64,000 nucleotides of DNA from Streptomyces sp. Ag109_O5-1 (GTDB lineage: Bacteria; Actinomycetota; Actinomycetes; Streptomycetales; Streptomycetaceae), in contig NZ_RKQF01000001.1 of the NCBI RefSeq assembly GCF_003814875.1, positions 124,001 to 188,000 on the forward strand, read 5' to 3'. This document shows, in pieces, positions 51,739 through 60,530 of the stretch. Each line of letters opens with the position of its first letter. Position 1 is the first letter of the stretch. A program made the translations under genes and the position numbers. The notes under the pieces were generated by a model. That model had not been told where the DNA came from. It was given only the letters and a program-made list of their open reading frames with translations, and did not search any database.

Positions 51739-53001
51739 ATGCCCGGATCCGTGTCCCCGTCCCCCGTCGCGGTGGATGACGCCGCGCCGTCACCCGTCGC
51801 CGTGTCGGGGCCCGCGCATCTGCTGCGGGTGACCCTGCTGATGGCGGGCAGCTGTCTGCCGATCCTGGGCGCGGTACTGATCGCCCCCGTCCTGCCGAAG
51901 ATGCAGGACTATTTCGCCGCCGTCCCGGGCGCCAAGGCGCTGGTGCCGCTCGCGCTGACCGTTCCGGCACTGGCGCTGGCGCTGCTGGCCCCGTTCGCCG
52001 GGGTGATCGTGGACCGGCTGGGCCGCAAGCGTCTGCTGGTCGTCGCGACCCTGCTGTACGCCGTGTTCGGCACCGCCCCGCTGTGGCTGCAGTCGCTCGG
52101 CGCGATCATCGCAAGCCGCGCGCTGGTCGGTGTCGCCGAGGCGGCGATCATGACCTGCTGCACCACTTTGATCGGTGACTACTACTCCGGGCAGCGGCGG
52201 GTGAAGTACCTCGCCCTGCAGACCATGTGCGCGTCCGCCTCGGCCACCGTCTTCTTCGTGCTCGGCGGCGCCGCGGGGTCGGCCGGCTGGCGCGTGCCGT
52301 TCTGGGTGTACGGCGTGAGCCTGGTCCTCGCGCCGCTGATGGCCACCGCGCTGCCGAGCTCGGCGGCTGCCGGTACGACCGTGACGGAGGCACCCGGCCC
52401 GAGCCGACGCTCCTTCCCCTGGCGGCAGTTGGCCGGGATCTGTGCCCTCACCTTCTTCGGCGCGATGGTCTTCTACACCGTCCCGGTCGAGATGTCGTAC
52501 CTGCTCGACGACCTCGGTGTGAAGAACACCGGTGTGATCGGGCTGGCCACTGCGATCGCGAGTGCCGCCACGATGGGCGGTGCGATCACCTTCGCGCGGC
52601 TCAAGCGCTCTCCCGACCCGATGCTGCCGGCCGTACTCGCCGTCTGCGCGGTCGGGTTCGGGCTGATGTTCCTCGCGGGGAACGCTCCGCTGCTGGTCGT
52701 CGGGGCGGTCGTCAACTGCGTCGGTACGGGGATGCTGTTGCCGGCCCTGCTCACCAGCGCGATGTCGCGGCTGTCGTTCGAGGACCGGGGGCGGGGCACG
52801 GGGCTGTGGACGGCGGCGTTCTTCGGCGGGGAGTTCGTGTGCCCGCTGGTGCTGCTGGCCGGGGAGTCGGCGGTGGGCACGCTCGCCGGGGCGGTGGGTG
52901 TGCTCGGCGTTGCCTGTGCGCTGGTGGCGGGTGGGGTGTTCGCCGTGCGGCGGCGGGCGGGGGCGGTGGATTCCCGGCCGTTGCCGGAGCAGTTGGCCTG
53001 A
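51739..53001 (+). CDS. MFS efflux-type transporter
   Basis: 420 residues from the ATG at 51739 (CTGGAG a few bases upstream; the frame is open from 51670). About 12 helices. Helix 1 has GAVLIAPVLPKMQDYF, motif A is GVIVDRLGRKR, and the helix 4 region is ASRALVGVAEAAIMTCCTTL. The family exports drugs or metabolites or imports organic acids. It is divergent from a MarR regulator and stands next to the aromatic catabolism operon, so it could move the aromatic substrate or protect against phenolics; this is inference. Confidence 0.85.
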   Translation: MPGSVSPSPVAVDDAAPSPVAVSGPAHLLRVTLLMAGSCLPILGAVLIAPVLPKMQDYFAAVPGAKALVPLALTVPALALALLAPFAGVIVDRLGRKRLLVVATLLYAVFGTAPLWLQSLGAIIASRALVGVAEAAIMTCCTTLIGDYYSGQRRVKYLALQTMCASASATVFFVLGGAAGSAGWRVPFWVYGVSLVLAPLMATALPSSAAAGTTVTEAPGPSRRSFPWRQLAGICALTFFGAMVFYTVPVEMSYLLDDLGVKNTGVIGLATAIASAATMGGAITFARLKRSPDPMLPAVLAVCAVGFGLMFLAGNAPLLVVGAVVNCVGTGMLLPALLTSAMSRLSFEDRGRGTGLWTAAFFGGEFVCPLVLLAGESAVGTLAGAVGVLGVACALVAGGVFAVRRRAGAVDSRPLPEQLA

Positions 53002-53126
53002 GGGGCGAGGGGCGCCTCAGCACCAGCCTCAGCAGGCCGGTTCGCGGCTGCGGCTCCGTTGTGGCTTGTCGCGCCCACGCGGCGGACCCGCATGTCGATA
53101 CAGCCCCGCGCCCCTGAGGGGGCGCT

Positions 53127-53161
53127 GATGCCGGGCCGGAACTCAGTTCCGGCCCGGCATC
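53127..53161 (-). terminator. 16-bp terminator hairpin containing the LysR stop codon
   Basis: GATGCCGGGCCGGAAC (53127-53142) pairs perfectly with GTTCCGGCCCGGCATC (53146-53161). The 3-nt loop (TCA on +) is the TGA stop codon of the leftward LysR gene, whose last five codons form one arm. It may also end rightward transcripts from the MFS gene. Confidence 0.75.
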
Positions 53162-54057
53162 AAGGTCTCGCCCACCTCTGCCGCCTTCTTGCGCAGCCAC
53201 ATGTGGGCCGCGTCCTGGGCGTGCACCGGGTGCCACCACATCGCCTCCTGGACCGGGACCACCTCGAAGGGGCAGGGCAGGACGCGTACCACGGCTGAGG
53301 GTGCCACCTTGCGGATCAGGCGTTCCTGGATCATCGCCACCCTGCGGGTGCCCTCGACCATGTACGGCAGCAGTTGGAAGGTCTGCACGGAGACCTCCAC
53401 CCGCGGGCTGATGCCGAGCATGCTGAGCTGGCGGGCGGCGGGCGCGTCGTAAGGGCGCTGGTACACCGCCCACGGCAGTTCGGCCAGGTTGTCGAGGGTC
53501 AGGGCGTTGCCCACCTCCGGGTTGTCGTCGGCGACCATGCACAGCCAGCGGTCCTGGTAGAGGTCGACCGCGGGGAAGCCGTCGATGATGCCGTGCGGCA
53601 GCAGCAGGCCGTCGATGGTGCTGAGGGTGGTGGCGGTGTTCTCCTCGACGTTCGGCTGTATCTGCCGGAAGGAGAGGCGCACCCCGGGGGCCTCGTGGTG
53701 CAGGGCGCGGGCCAGCGGGGCACCGAAGACGGCCGCGCCGTAGTCGGAGGCGAGCAGCGTGAACTCACGGGTCTCCGCCGCCGGGTCGAAGTCGGGCTGG
53801 CTGGAGAACACCCGGTCCAGCAGGTCGCAGGCGGTCGCGCTGCGGTCGCGCAGGGAGGCGCCGAGCGGGGTCAGCTCGTAGGCGTTGCCGGTGCGGGCGA
53901 GCAATTCGTCGTCGAAATGGCGGCGCAATCTGGCCAGTGCGGCGCTCATGGCCGGCTGGCTCAGTCCGATGCGCTCGCCGGCCCGCGTGACATTGCGTTC
54001 CTCCAGCAGTGCCCGCAGGGCGACGACCAGATTGAGGTCGAGTCGGGACAGGTTCAC
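53143..54057 (-). CDS. LysR-family regulator of the divergent catabolic operon
   Basis: About 304 residues from the GTG at 54057 (AGGCGG upstream); the frame is open to 54108. The start VNLSRLDLNLVVALRALLEE with NVTRAGERIGLSQPAMSAAL is the NodD/LinR-like LysR helix-turn-helix. The C-terminal effector domain is complete. It is divergent from the FAH hydrolase gene with about 120 bp between, the classic layout for an aromatic-inducer-responsive activator. The inducer is presumably the pathway substrate or an intermediate. Confidence 0.9.
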   Translation of the reverse strand: MNLSRLDLNLVVALRALLEERNVTRAGERIGLSQPAMSAALARLRRHFDDELLARTGNAYELTPLGASLRDRSATACDLLDRVFSSQPDFDPAAETREFTLLASDYGAAVFGAPLARALHHEAPGVRLSFRQIQPNVEENTATTLSTIDGLLLPHGIIDGFPAVDLYQDRWLCMVADDNPEVGNALTLDNLAELPWAVYQRPYDAPAARQLSMLGISPRVEVSVQTFQLLPYMVEGTRRVAMIQERLIRKVAPSAVVRVLPCPFEVVPVQEAMWWHPVHAQDAAHMWLRKKAAEVGETLMPGRN

Positions 54058-54073
54058 CGGGTACCGCCTAGCC

Positions 54074-54100
54074 AATCGAGAGCCATCCATGTCGTCGATT
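54074..54100. promoter_or_regulatory. Candidate LysR binding site upstream of the catabolic operon
   Basis: AATCG (54074-54078) and CGATT (54096-54100) form an interrupted palindrome with a 17-bp spacer in the divergent promoter region, 79 bp before the first operon ATG. The arms are short and the spacer is long for a single LysR box. Confidence 0.3.
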
Positions 54101-54178
54101 CGGCGCATCCACAGGATCTATTTCCGTGATTCGCCGGTCAGGGCCAGAGTAGACCGCGACCCCGCAGGAGGAAATCTG

Positions 54179-55162
54179 ATGGCAATGCTCGCGCAACCTG
54201 TCGGCCCGTTCGCGCTCGGCACGTTCTCCGCCCCGGCCCGGGAGCAGTTCCCCGGCCTGCTGGCCCGGGAACAGGTGCTCGACCTGAGCAGAGCGCTGGA
54301 CTGGACGCCGACCGGCCTGCGCGCCGTGGTCGAACGCTGGGAGGAGACCCTCCCCGTACTGCACTCCCTGGCGGACGACGTGACGCTGGACTGGCAGCCG
54401 CTGGAGGGGCTGCGGGTGCACGCGCCCATCGAGCCGCGGCAGATATTCCAGTCCGGTGCCAACTACCGGCAGCACGTGATCGACCTGGAGGTCGCCCACC
54501 GCTCCCCCGACGACCCGCGCACGGTCGAGGAGGCGCGGGCGGAGATCGCCGCCGTGATGGACCGGCGGGCCGCCGAGGACCTGCCGTACGTGTTCATCGG
54601 TCTGCCGACCACGATCGCCGGGCCGTACGACGACGTGGTGCTCCCGGAGTGGGCCCAGCAGCCGGACTGGGAGCTGGAGTTGGCGGCCGTCATCGCCAAA
54701 CCGGCGTACCGGGTGTCGGTCGAGGAGGCCCTGGAGCACGTCGCCGGCTACACGATCGCCAACGACCTCACCGACCGGGCGACCGTCTTCCGCCGGGACA
54801 TGAAGGCCATCGGCACCGACTGGCTGCGCTGCAAGAACGCGCCCGGTTTCACGCCGCTCGGGCCGTGGCTGGTGCCGGCCGGGTCGATCGCCGACCCGGG
54901 TGATCTGCGGGTGACGCTGAAGCTGAACGGCGACACCATGCAGGACGAGTCGACGAAGGACATGCTCTTCGGGATCGCCCGACTGGTGTCGTACATTTCG
55001 CAGACGGCCCAACTGCTGCCCGGGGACCTGGTGTTGACAGGTAGCCCGGCCGGGAACGGGATCCACTGGGGGCGGTTGCTGCGCGACGGCGACGTGATGG
55101 AGGGTTCCGTCACGGGGCTCGGCGTGCAGCGCACCCGCTGTGTCGCGGAGGGGACGGAATGA
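54179..55162 (+). CDS. Fumarylacetoacetate hydrolase (FAH) family protein 1
   Basis: 327 residues from the ATG at 54179, with AGGAGG eight bases upstream. The catalytic-site motif SGANYRQHV (92-100) and metal ligands Glu165 and Glu167 (DWELELAAVI) with Asp196 (TIANDLTDR) are present; GDLVLTGSPAGNG is the usual FAH C-terminal signature. Enzymes of the fold hydrolyse or decarboxylate ring-fission products of aromatics (fumarylacetoacetate, fumarylpyruvate, 2-oxohept-3-enedioate types). First gene of the operon. Its stop overlaps the next start (ATGA). Confidence 0.92.
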   Translation: MAMLAQPVGPFALGTFSAPAREQFPGLLAREQVLDLSRALDWTPTGLRAVVERWEETLPVLHSLADDVTLDWQPLEGLRVHAPIEPRQIFQSGANYRQHVIDLEVAHRSPDDPRTVEEARAEIAAVMDRRAAEDLPYVFIGLPTTIAGPYDDVVLPEWAQQPDWELELAAVIAKPAYRVSVEEALEHVAGYTIANDLTDRATVFRRDMKAIGTDWLRCKNAPGFTPLGPWLVPAGSIADPGDLRVTLKLNGDTMQDESTKDMLFGIARLVSYISQTAQLLPGDLVLTGSPAGNGIHWGRLLRDGDVMEGSVTGLGVQRTRCVAEGTE

Positions 55163-56121
55163 GCCTGGACCGGCACGACCCGGAGGGCGCGATCGCCGAG
55201 GCCGCCAAGGCGTACTCGAACTGGGGGCGTTGGGGCGAGGACGACGTGCTCGGCACCCTGAACTTCCTGGACGAGGCCAAGCGGCGCGAGGGTGCCGCGC
55301 TGGTGCGACGGGGTGTCAGCTTCTCCCTCTCGCAGGCCTTCGACATGGACGGTCCGCAGAAGGGCTGGCGCCGGCGCACCAACCCGGTGCACACGATGCT
55401 GGACACCGGCACCGACGCGGCCCTCGGCAACCAGGGCTTCCCGCACGGCATCGGCGGCGCCGACGACGTGATCGCGATGCCGTTGCAGTGCTCGACCCAG
55501 TGGGACGGGCTCGGACACATCTTCGACCACGGCAAGGCCTGGAACGGGCGGGACGCGGCCAAGGTCGTGACCTCGGACGGCGACCTCGTCACCGGCATCG
55601 AGCACATGGCGCCGTTCGTCGCGGGACGCGGAGTGCTGCTCGATGTGGGCCAAGTGGTTGGTACCGAGGGCGAGTTGCCCGACGGGTTCGCCATCACCGA
55701 GGAGCATCTGGCGGCGACCGCCGCGGCGCACGGGGTGGCCGTGGGCCGCGGGGACATCGTCCTCGTGCGGACCGGGCGGCTGGCCCGGGCCCGGCGGGAG
55801 GGCTGGGGCGAGTACGCGGGCGGGCCCGCGCCGGGGCTGTCGTTCACCACCGCCGGGTGGCTGCACGGCACCGAGATCGCCGCGATCGCGACCGACACCT
55901 GGGGGTTCGAGGTGCGGCCGAACGAGTTCGAGAACGCCTTCCAGCCGCTGCACCAGGTCGCCATCCCCAACATGGGTCTGCTCATCGGCGAGATGTGGGA
56001 CCTCGACGCCCTCGCCGCAGACTGCGCGGCCGACGGTGTGTACGAGTTCTGGCTGACCGCCGCGCCGCTGCCCATCACGGGCGCCGTCGGTTCACCGGTC
56101 AACCCGGTCGCCGTCAAGTAG
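55159..56121 (+). CDS. Cyclase-family (kynurenine-formamidase-like) hydrolase
   Basis: 320 residues. The PF04199-type metal site is seen in PLQCSTQWDGLGHIFDHG (Asp and His ligands), with RGVLLDVGQV and IVLVRTGRLARARREGWGEY. This family hydrolyses amides or lactones such as N-formylkynurenine or isatin. In a ring-cleavage operon it may open a lactone or hydrolyse an amide or formyl intermediate. Translationally coupled to the FAH gene. Exact substrate unknown. Confidence 0.85.
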   Translation: MSLDRHDPEGAIAEAAKAYSNWGRWGEDDVLGTLNFLDEAKRREGAALVRRGVSFSLSQAFDMDGPQKGWRRRTNPVHTMLDTGTDAALGNQGFPHGIGGADDVIAMPLQCSTQWDGLGHIFDHGKAWNGRDAAKVVTSDGDLVTGIEHMAPFVAGRGVLLDVGQVVGTEGELPDGFAITEEHLAATAAAHGVAVGRGDIVLVRTGRLARARREGWGEYAGGPAPGLSFTTAGWLHGTEIAAIATDTWGFEVRPNEFENAFQPLHQVAIPNMGLLIGEMWDLDALAADCAADGVYEFWLTAAPLPITGAVGSPVNPVAVK

Positions 56122-56302
56122 TCCCCCGGCTGCACCAGTTCCGCCAGTTCCGCACAGCCGCCGGATGTGCCGCCTCCTCGGACAGCAGCGGCGCATCCGG
56201 CCCGCACCTCCGTCTCCACCCTGGCCCGCCGCACCGGCGGGCAAGAGCCGCATCCACGCCGCCCGAAGTCGCGCGGCCCAAACCCGGGAGGTACCCCCCG
56301 AC

Positions 56303-57451
56303 ATGGCTGACAGCCTCACCCCTACCGTCCTCGTCGTCGGCGGGGGCACCTCCGGTAACGCCCTGACGGTGCTGCTGCGCCGAGCCGGCATCGCCGTCGA
56401 TCTCGTCGAGGCGAGCCCCGACTGGAAGGCCTCGGCCGGTTCCGGCATCACCCTGCAGGGCAACGCGCTGCGGGTGCTGCGCGAGGTCGGCGTCTTCGAG
56501 GAGATCGAGAAGGACGGGTATGCCGCCAACGGCGTCGCGGTCCTCGCCCCCGACGGCACCGTGATCCACGCCCACGAGGAACTCCGTACCGGCGGCGACC
56601 AGTTGCCCGCGCACATCGGCATGCAGCGGCCCAAACTCCAGCAGCACCTGATCGACCGGGTGCGCTCCTGCGGCGCCGGCATCCGGCTCGGCACCACGGT
56701 CACCGCGTTCGAGCAGGACGACAAGGGCGTGGACGTCACCTTCTCCGACGGCACGAGCCGCCGTTACGACCTGGTGGTCGGCGCCGACGGACTGAACTCC
56801 GCCACCCGCCGGATGATCGGCATCACCGACGAGCCCAAGTCGGTCGGCATGGGCATCTGGCGTGCCCCGGCGCCCCGCCCGGCCGGTGTGGACCGCACCG
56901 AGATGATCTACGGCGGCCGTTGTTTCATAGCCGGCTACTGCCCGACCAGCGAGGACACGGTCTACACCTACCTCGTCGAGCCGGCCCGCGACCGCGCCAC
57001 CATCGACCCGGCCTCGTACGCCGACGAGATGCGGTCGCTGTGCGAGGGCTACGGCGGCGCGTGGAAGGAGCTGCGCGAGGCGTTCACCGATCCCTCGGTC
57101 GTCAACTACACGTGGTTCGACCGGCACTTGGTGGAGGGGCCGTGGCACCGCGGCCGGGTGGTGCTCGTCGGCGACGCCGCCCACGCCTGCCCGCCCACCT
57201 TCGCCCAGGGCGCCGCGATGGCCCTGGAGGACGTCCTGGTCCTGGCCGAGCTGCTGACCGGCCTCGACGGCTGGGACGCCGAGTCCCTCGACCGGGTGCT
57301 CGCCGGCTACCACGCCCGGCGGCTGCCCCGGGTCACCATGGTGGTCGACGCCTCCTGCCAGCTCACCGACTGGATGCTGGAGGGCCGGCGGGACGCGGAC
57401 GTGCCCGGGCTGATGTTCCGTACGCTCACCGCCCTCAAGGAACTGCCGTGA
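56303..57451 (+). CDS. FAD-dependent aromatic monooxygenase (PHBH/UbiH type)
   Basis: 382 residues from the ATG at 56303 (GGGAGG 11 nt upstream). FAD motifs: GxGxxG as VLVVGGGTSGNA (9-20), the NADPH/FAD DG motif GADGLNSATRR (160-170) and RVVLVGDAAHACPP (285-298). Such single-component flavoprotein hydroxylases insert one oxygen ortho to a phenolic hydroxyl using NAD(P)H. This would supply the diphenol for the extradiol dioxygenase encoded two genes downstream. Its stop overlaps the amidohydrolase GTG. Confidence 0.9.
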   Translation: MADSLTPTVLVVGGGTSGNALTVLLRRAGIAVDLVEASPDWKASAGSGITLQGNALRVLREVGVFEEIEKDGYAANGVAVLAPDGTVIHAHEELRTGGDQLPAHIGMQRPKLQQHLIDRVRSCGAGIRLGTTVTAFEQDDKGVDVTFSDGTSRRYDLVVGADGLNSATRRMIGITDEPKSVGMGIWRAPAPRPAGVDRTEMIYGGRCFIAGYCPTSEDTVYTYLVEPARDRATIDPASYADEMRSLCEGYGGAWKELREAFTDPSVVNYTWFDRHLVEGPWHRGRVVLVGDAAHACPPTFAQGAAMALEDVLVLAELLTGLDGWDAESLDRVLAGYHARRLPRVTMVVDASCQLTDWMLEGRRDADVPGLMFRTLTALKELP

Positions 57452-58455
57452 CCGAGCCCGGGTCGACACCGACGATCGACGTCCACGCCCATCTCCTCCT
57501 CCCGCACGTGGAGGAGGCCGTCGCCGGGCAGCCGGGGCTCGCGGAGGCCCGCGCCCTGGACGCCCGGCGCAACGGGCCGGCGGCCCTGGCCGTGAACGGG
57601 CCGATGGTCGGGCAGCGGGTGCCCCGGCTGACGGACGTCGCCGTGCGCCTGGCCGCGATGGACGAGCAGGGCGTGGACGTGCAGCTGGTCAGCCCCTCCC
57701 CGTCGCACTACCACTACTGGGCCGACGCCCAACTGGCTGACCGGGTCTGCCGGTTGGCGAACGAGGGCACCGCGCAGCACTGCGCGAAGGCGCCGGACCG
57801 GCTGTACGGTCTCGGTCTTGTCCCGCTCCAGCACCCGGAGTTGGCGCCGACATTGCTCGACGACGCGCTGGAGCAGGGGCTGCGAGGGGTTGAGATCTCC
57901 TCGCACGCGCCCGGCCGTGAGCTGTCGGACCCGGCTTACGAGGCCTTCTGGGCGCGGGCGGAGGACACGGGGGCGCTGGTCTTCCTGCACCCGTTCGGCT
58001 GCACGCTCGACGAGCGCCTGGACCAGTGGTACCTGTCCAACACCGTGGGCCAGCCCACCGAGAACGCCATCGCACTCTCGCACCTGATCTTCTCCGGTGT
58101 CCTGGACCGCCACCCGGGCCTGAAGCTGATCGCGGCGCACGGCGGCGGCTATCTGCCCACCCACCTGGGCCGCTCCGACCACGCCTGGCGGGCCCGCCCC
58201 GACGCGCAGGACTGCGCACGCGAGCCGAGCAGCTACCTCAGGCAGCTCTACTTCGACTCCCTCGTCCACGACCCGCACGTACTGCGGGAGTTGATCCGGG
58301 TCTCCGGCGCCGACCGGGTGCTGCTCGGCTCCGACTTCCCCTTCGACATGGGCACGGAGGACCCGCTGGGCGCGCTGCGCGCGGCGGACCTGTCCGACCC
58401 CGACTTCCATGCCGTGCGCGGCGGCACCGCCGCCGCACTGCTGAATCTTTTCTGA
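57448..58455 (+). CDS. Amidohydrolase (ACMSD/gamma-resorcylate decarboxylase-like)
   Basis: 335 residues from the GTG at 57448, overlapping the previous stop. Metal site HxH in DVHAHLLLP (His13, His15), further ligands in VFLHPFG and IAAHGGGYLP, and Asp in LLGSDFPFDMG. The pattern matches the amidohydrolase_2 branch of non-oxidative decarboxylases (aminocarboxymuconate semialdehyde decarboxylase, gamma-resorcylate decarboxylase) and related hydrolases. A decarboxylation in the aromatic pathway is likely; whether before or after ring cleavage cannot be told. Confidence 0.9.
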   Translation: MTEPGSTPTIDVHAHLLLPHVEEAVAGQPGLAEARALDARRNGPAALAVNGPMVGQRVPRLTDVAVRLAAMDEQGVDVQLVSPSPSHYHYWADAQLADRVCRLANEGTAQHCAKAPDRLYGLGLVPLQHPELAPTLLDDALEQGLRGVEISSHAPGRELSDPAYEAFWARAEDTGALVFLHPFGCTLDERLDQWYLSNTVGQPTENAIALSHLIFSGVLDRHPGLKLIAAHGGGYLPTHLGRSDHAWRARPDAQDCAREPSSYLRQLYFDSLVHDPHVLRELIRVSGADRVLLGSDFPFDMGTEDPLGALRAADLSDPDFHAVRGGTAAALLNLF

Positions 58456-58505
58456 ACTGCTGGATCTGTTCCGAACTGCTGAATTGTTCTGAGGAGGAAC
58501 CCCCC

Positions 58506-59444
58506 ATGAGCAACCGTCTGCTCACCCACCTCCGGCACGTCGACCTCGCCGTGCCCGACTACGACAAGCAGCTGGACTTCTACGCCGGTGTCTGGGGTCT
58601 GACCAAGGTCGCCGAGGACTCGGGCATCTCCTTCCTGGGCGCCGAGGGTTCGCCCGAGCAGTACGTGATCCGGCTGCGCAAGGCCGACGAGAAGCGCCTC
58701 GACCTGGTGTCGTACGGTGCCGCCTCCGCCGCGGACGTCGACACCCTGGCCGAGCAACTCCTCGCCGGTGGCGTTCAGTTGATCTCACAGCCGGGCAAGG
58801 TCGACACTCCCGGAGGCGGTTACGGCTTCCGGTTCTTCGACGTGGACGGCCGGACCATCGAGGTCTCCGCGGATGTCGAGGTACGCCGGCACCGGAAGAT
58901 CGAGGAGAAGGAGTCGATCCCGGTCAAGCTCTCGCACGTCGTACTCAACTCCCCCGACCTGGACAAGACGCGCGCCTGGTACGAAGAGCACCTCGGTTTC
59001 CGGCTCTCCGACACGCTGAGCTCGCCGCACATGGGCGAGGTCATGCACTTCATGCGGATCTCCAACCAGCACCACTCGATGGCACTGGCGAAGGGCCCGC
59101 ACACCTCGCTGCACCACGTCTCCTTCGAGATGCGCGGCATCGACGAGTACATGCGCGGCTCCGGCCGGGTCATCCGGGCCGGTTTCAAGAAGGTCTGGGG
59201 TCCGGGCCGGCACATGGCGGGGGACAACACCTTCACGTACTTCCTCGACCCGCACGGCAACACGGTCGAGTACACGACCGAGTTGGAGCTCCTCGACGAA
59301 GACACCTGGCACCCGAGCGTCTACGACTTCTCCAAGCCCGAGGTCACCGACCAGTGGGGCACGGCCAACCCGATGAACGAACTGGTCGCCAAGGAGTCGT
59401 TCAACGACGTCGACCGCGGTGTCTTCGTGGCCCCGCCGGTCTGA
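58506..59444 (+). CDS. Extradiol ring-cleavage dioxygenase (VOC family)
   Basis: 312 residues; GAGGAGGAA stands a few bases before the ATG. Two vicinal-oxygen-chelate modules: residues 5-125 (LRHVDLAVPDYDKQLDFYAG) and 140-270. Iron ligands of the second module are His144 (KLSHVVLNSP), His204 (SLHHVSFE) and Glu255 (GNTVEYTTEL). This matches 2,3-dihydroxybiphenyl/catechol 2,3-dioxygenase type I enzymes, which cleave the ring next to the diol. It is the ring-opening step of the operon. Confidence 0.92.
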   Translation: MSNRLLTHLRHVDLAVPDYDKQLDFYAGVWGLTKVAEDSGISFLGAEGSPEQYVIRLRKADEKRLDLVSYGAASAADVDTLAEQLLAGGVQLISQPGKVDTPGGGYGFRFFDVDGRTIEVSADVEVRRHRKIEEKESIPVKLSHVVLNSPDLDKTRAWYEEHLGFRLSDTLSSPHMGEVMHFMRISNQHHSMALAKGPHTSLHHVSFEMRGIDEYMRGSGRVIRAGFKKVWGPGRHMAGDNTFTYFLDPHGNTVEYTTELELLDEDTWHPSVYDFSKPEVTDQWGTANPMNELVAKESFNDVDRGVFVAPPV

Positions 59445-59558
59445 CCGTCCCGCTCCTCCCCTCTGCTCCGGGGGCGCGGCGACTCCCTGTCACTGCCCTG
59501 ACTGCCCGCCGCGTCCCCGGGCTCGTTCCACCCGTTCTCCTCACGAACTGGACCTCCC

Positions 59559-60530
59559 ATGCGTTTCGCCACGTACGAGTACCGCTCCCGACGCCAGGTG
59601 GCCGTCGTCGAAGAGGACGGCACGCTGTATCCGCTGCCCGGGGTCACCTCGCTGGCCGGGCTGCTCGCGGCGGGCGGGGGGCTGCCCGAACTCCTGGAGG
59701 CGGGCGCGGCGATGCTCGACGTGCCGACCGGTCCGCATGTCTCGGAGGTGCGGCTGCTGCCGCCGCTCCAGCCGCCCACCGTGCGGGACTTCGTCACCTT
59801 CGAGGAGCATGTCGAGGGCGTACGGCGGTCCATCGACGGCAACGCGGGCGTGCCGGAGCAGTGGTACGCGGCTCCGACCTTCTACTTCACCAACCCCTAC
59901 GCGGTGTACGGCGCCCACGACGACATCCCCGTACCGCCCGGCTCCCACGTGCTGGACTTCGAGCTCGAAGTCGCCGCCGTGATCGGCAAGGAGGGCCGCG
60001 ACCTCACCCCCGAGCAGGCCCGTGAGCACATCGTCGGCTACACCGTCTTCAACGACTGGTCCGCGCGCGACCTGCAGTCCGCCGAGATGAAGGTGAACCT
60101 CGGCCCCTGCAAGGGCAAGGACACCGCCACCACGCTGGGCCCGTACCTGGTCACCGCCGACGAGTTCGAGAAATACCGGGACGAGGACGGCTTCCTGCGG
60201 CTCGCGCTCACCGCCGAGATCAACGGCGAGGTGGTCGGCGAGGACCTGCTGTCCAACATGAGCTGGACCTTCGAGGAGATGGTCGCCTACGCCTCCCGGG
60301 GCACCTGGGTGCGCCCCGGTGACGTCCTCGGCTCGGGAACCTGCGGCAACGGCGGCTGCCTGGCCGAGCTGTGGGGTGTACGGGGCCGGCAGGACCCGCC
60401 GCCGCTCAAGCCGGGCGACACCGTCACGCTCACTGTGGAGGGCATCGGCAGCGTCTCCAACACGGTGGTGACCGGATCCGAGCCGCTGCCGCTGCCGGTC
60501 GCCCGGCGCCGGGACCGGGCGCGGCCGTGA
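59559..60530 (+). CDS. Fumarylacetoacetate hydrolase (FAH) family protein 2
   Basis: 323 residues. FVTFEEHVEG (catalytic His84), metal ligands Glu135 and Glu137 (DFELEVAAVI) and Asp166 (VFNDWSARD), then GSGTCGNGGC and SRGTWVRPGDVLG. It is only distantly similar to the first FAH protein of the operon, so the two probably act on different intermediates, for example hydrolysis of the ring-fission product and hydration/decarboxylation further down. The start at 59559 has a weak RBS. The stop overlaps the SDR GTG. Confidence 0.9.
   Translation: MRFATYEYRSRRQVAVVEEDGTLYPLPGVTSLAGLLAAGGGLPELLEAGAAMLDVPTGPHVSEVRLLPPLQPPTVRDFVTFEEHVEGVRRSIDGNAGVPEQWYAAPTFYFTNPYAVYGAHDDIPVPPGSHVLDFELEVAAVIGKEGRDLTPEQAREHIVGYTVFNDWSARDLQSAEMKVNLGPCKGKDTATTLGPYLVTADEFEKYRDEDGFLRLALTAEINGEVVGEDLLSNMSWTFEEMVAYASRGTWVRPGDVLGSGTCGNGGCLAELWGVRGRQDPPPLKPGDTVTLTVEGIGSVSNTVVTGSEPLPLPVARRRDRARP

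Noticed and set aside
56114..57469. Leftward 451-codon frame opposite the FAD monooxygenase
   Set aside because: Typical high-GC antisense open frame (Gly/Val/Ala/Arg-rich); the plus-strand gene has all three FAD-binding motifs.
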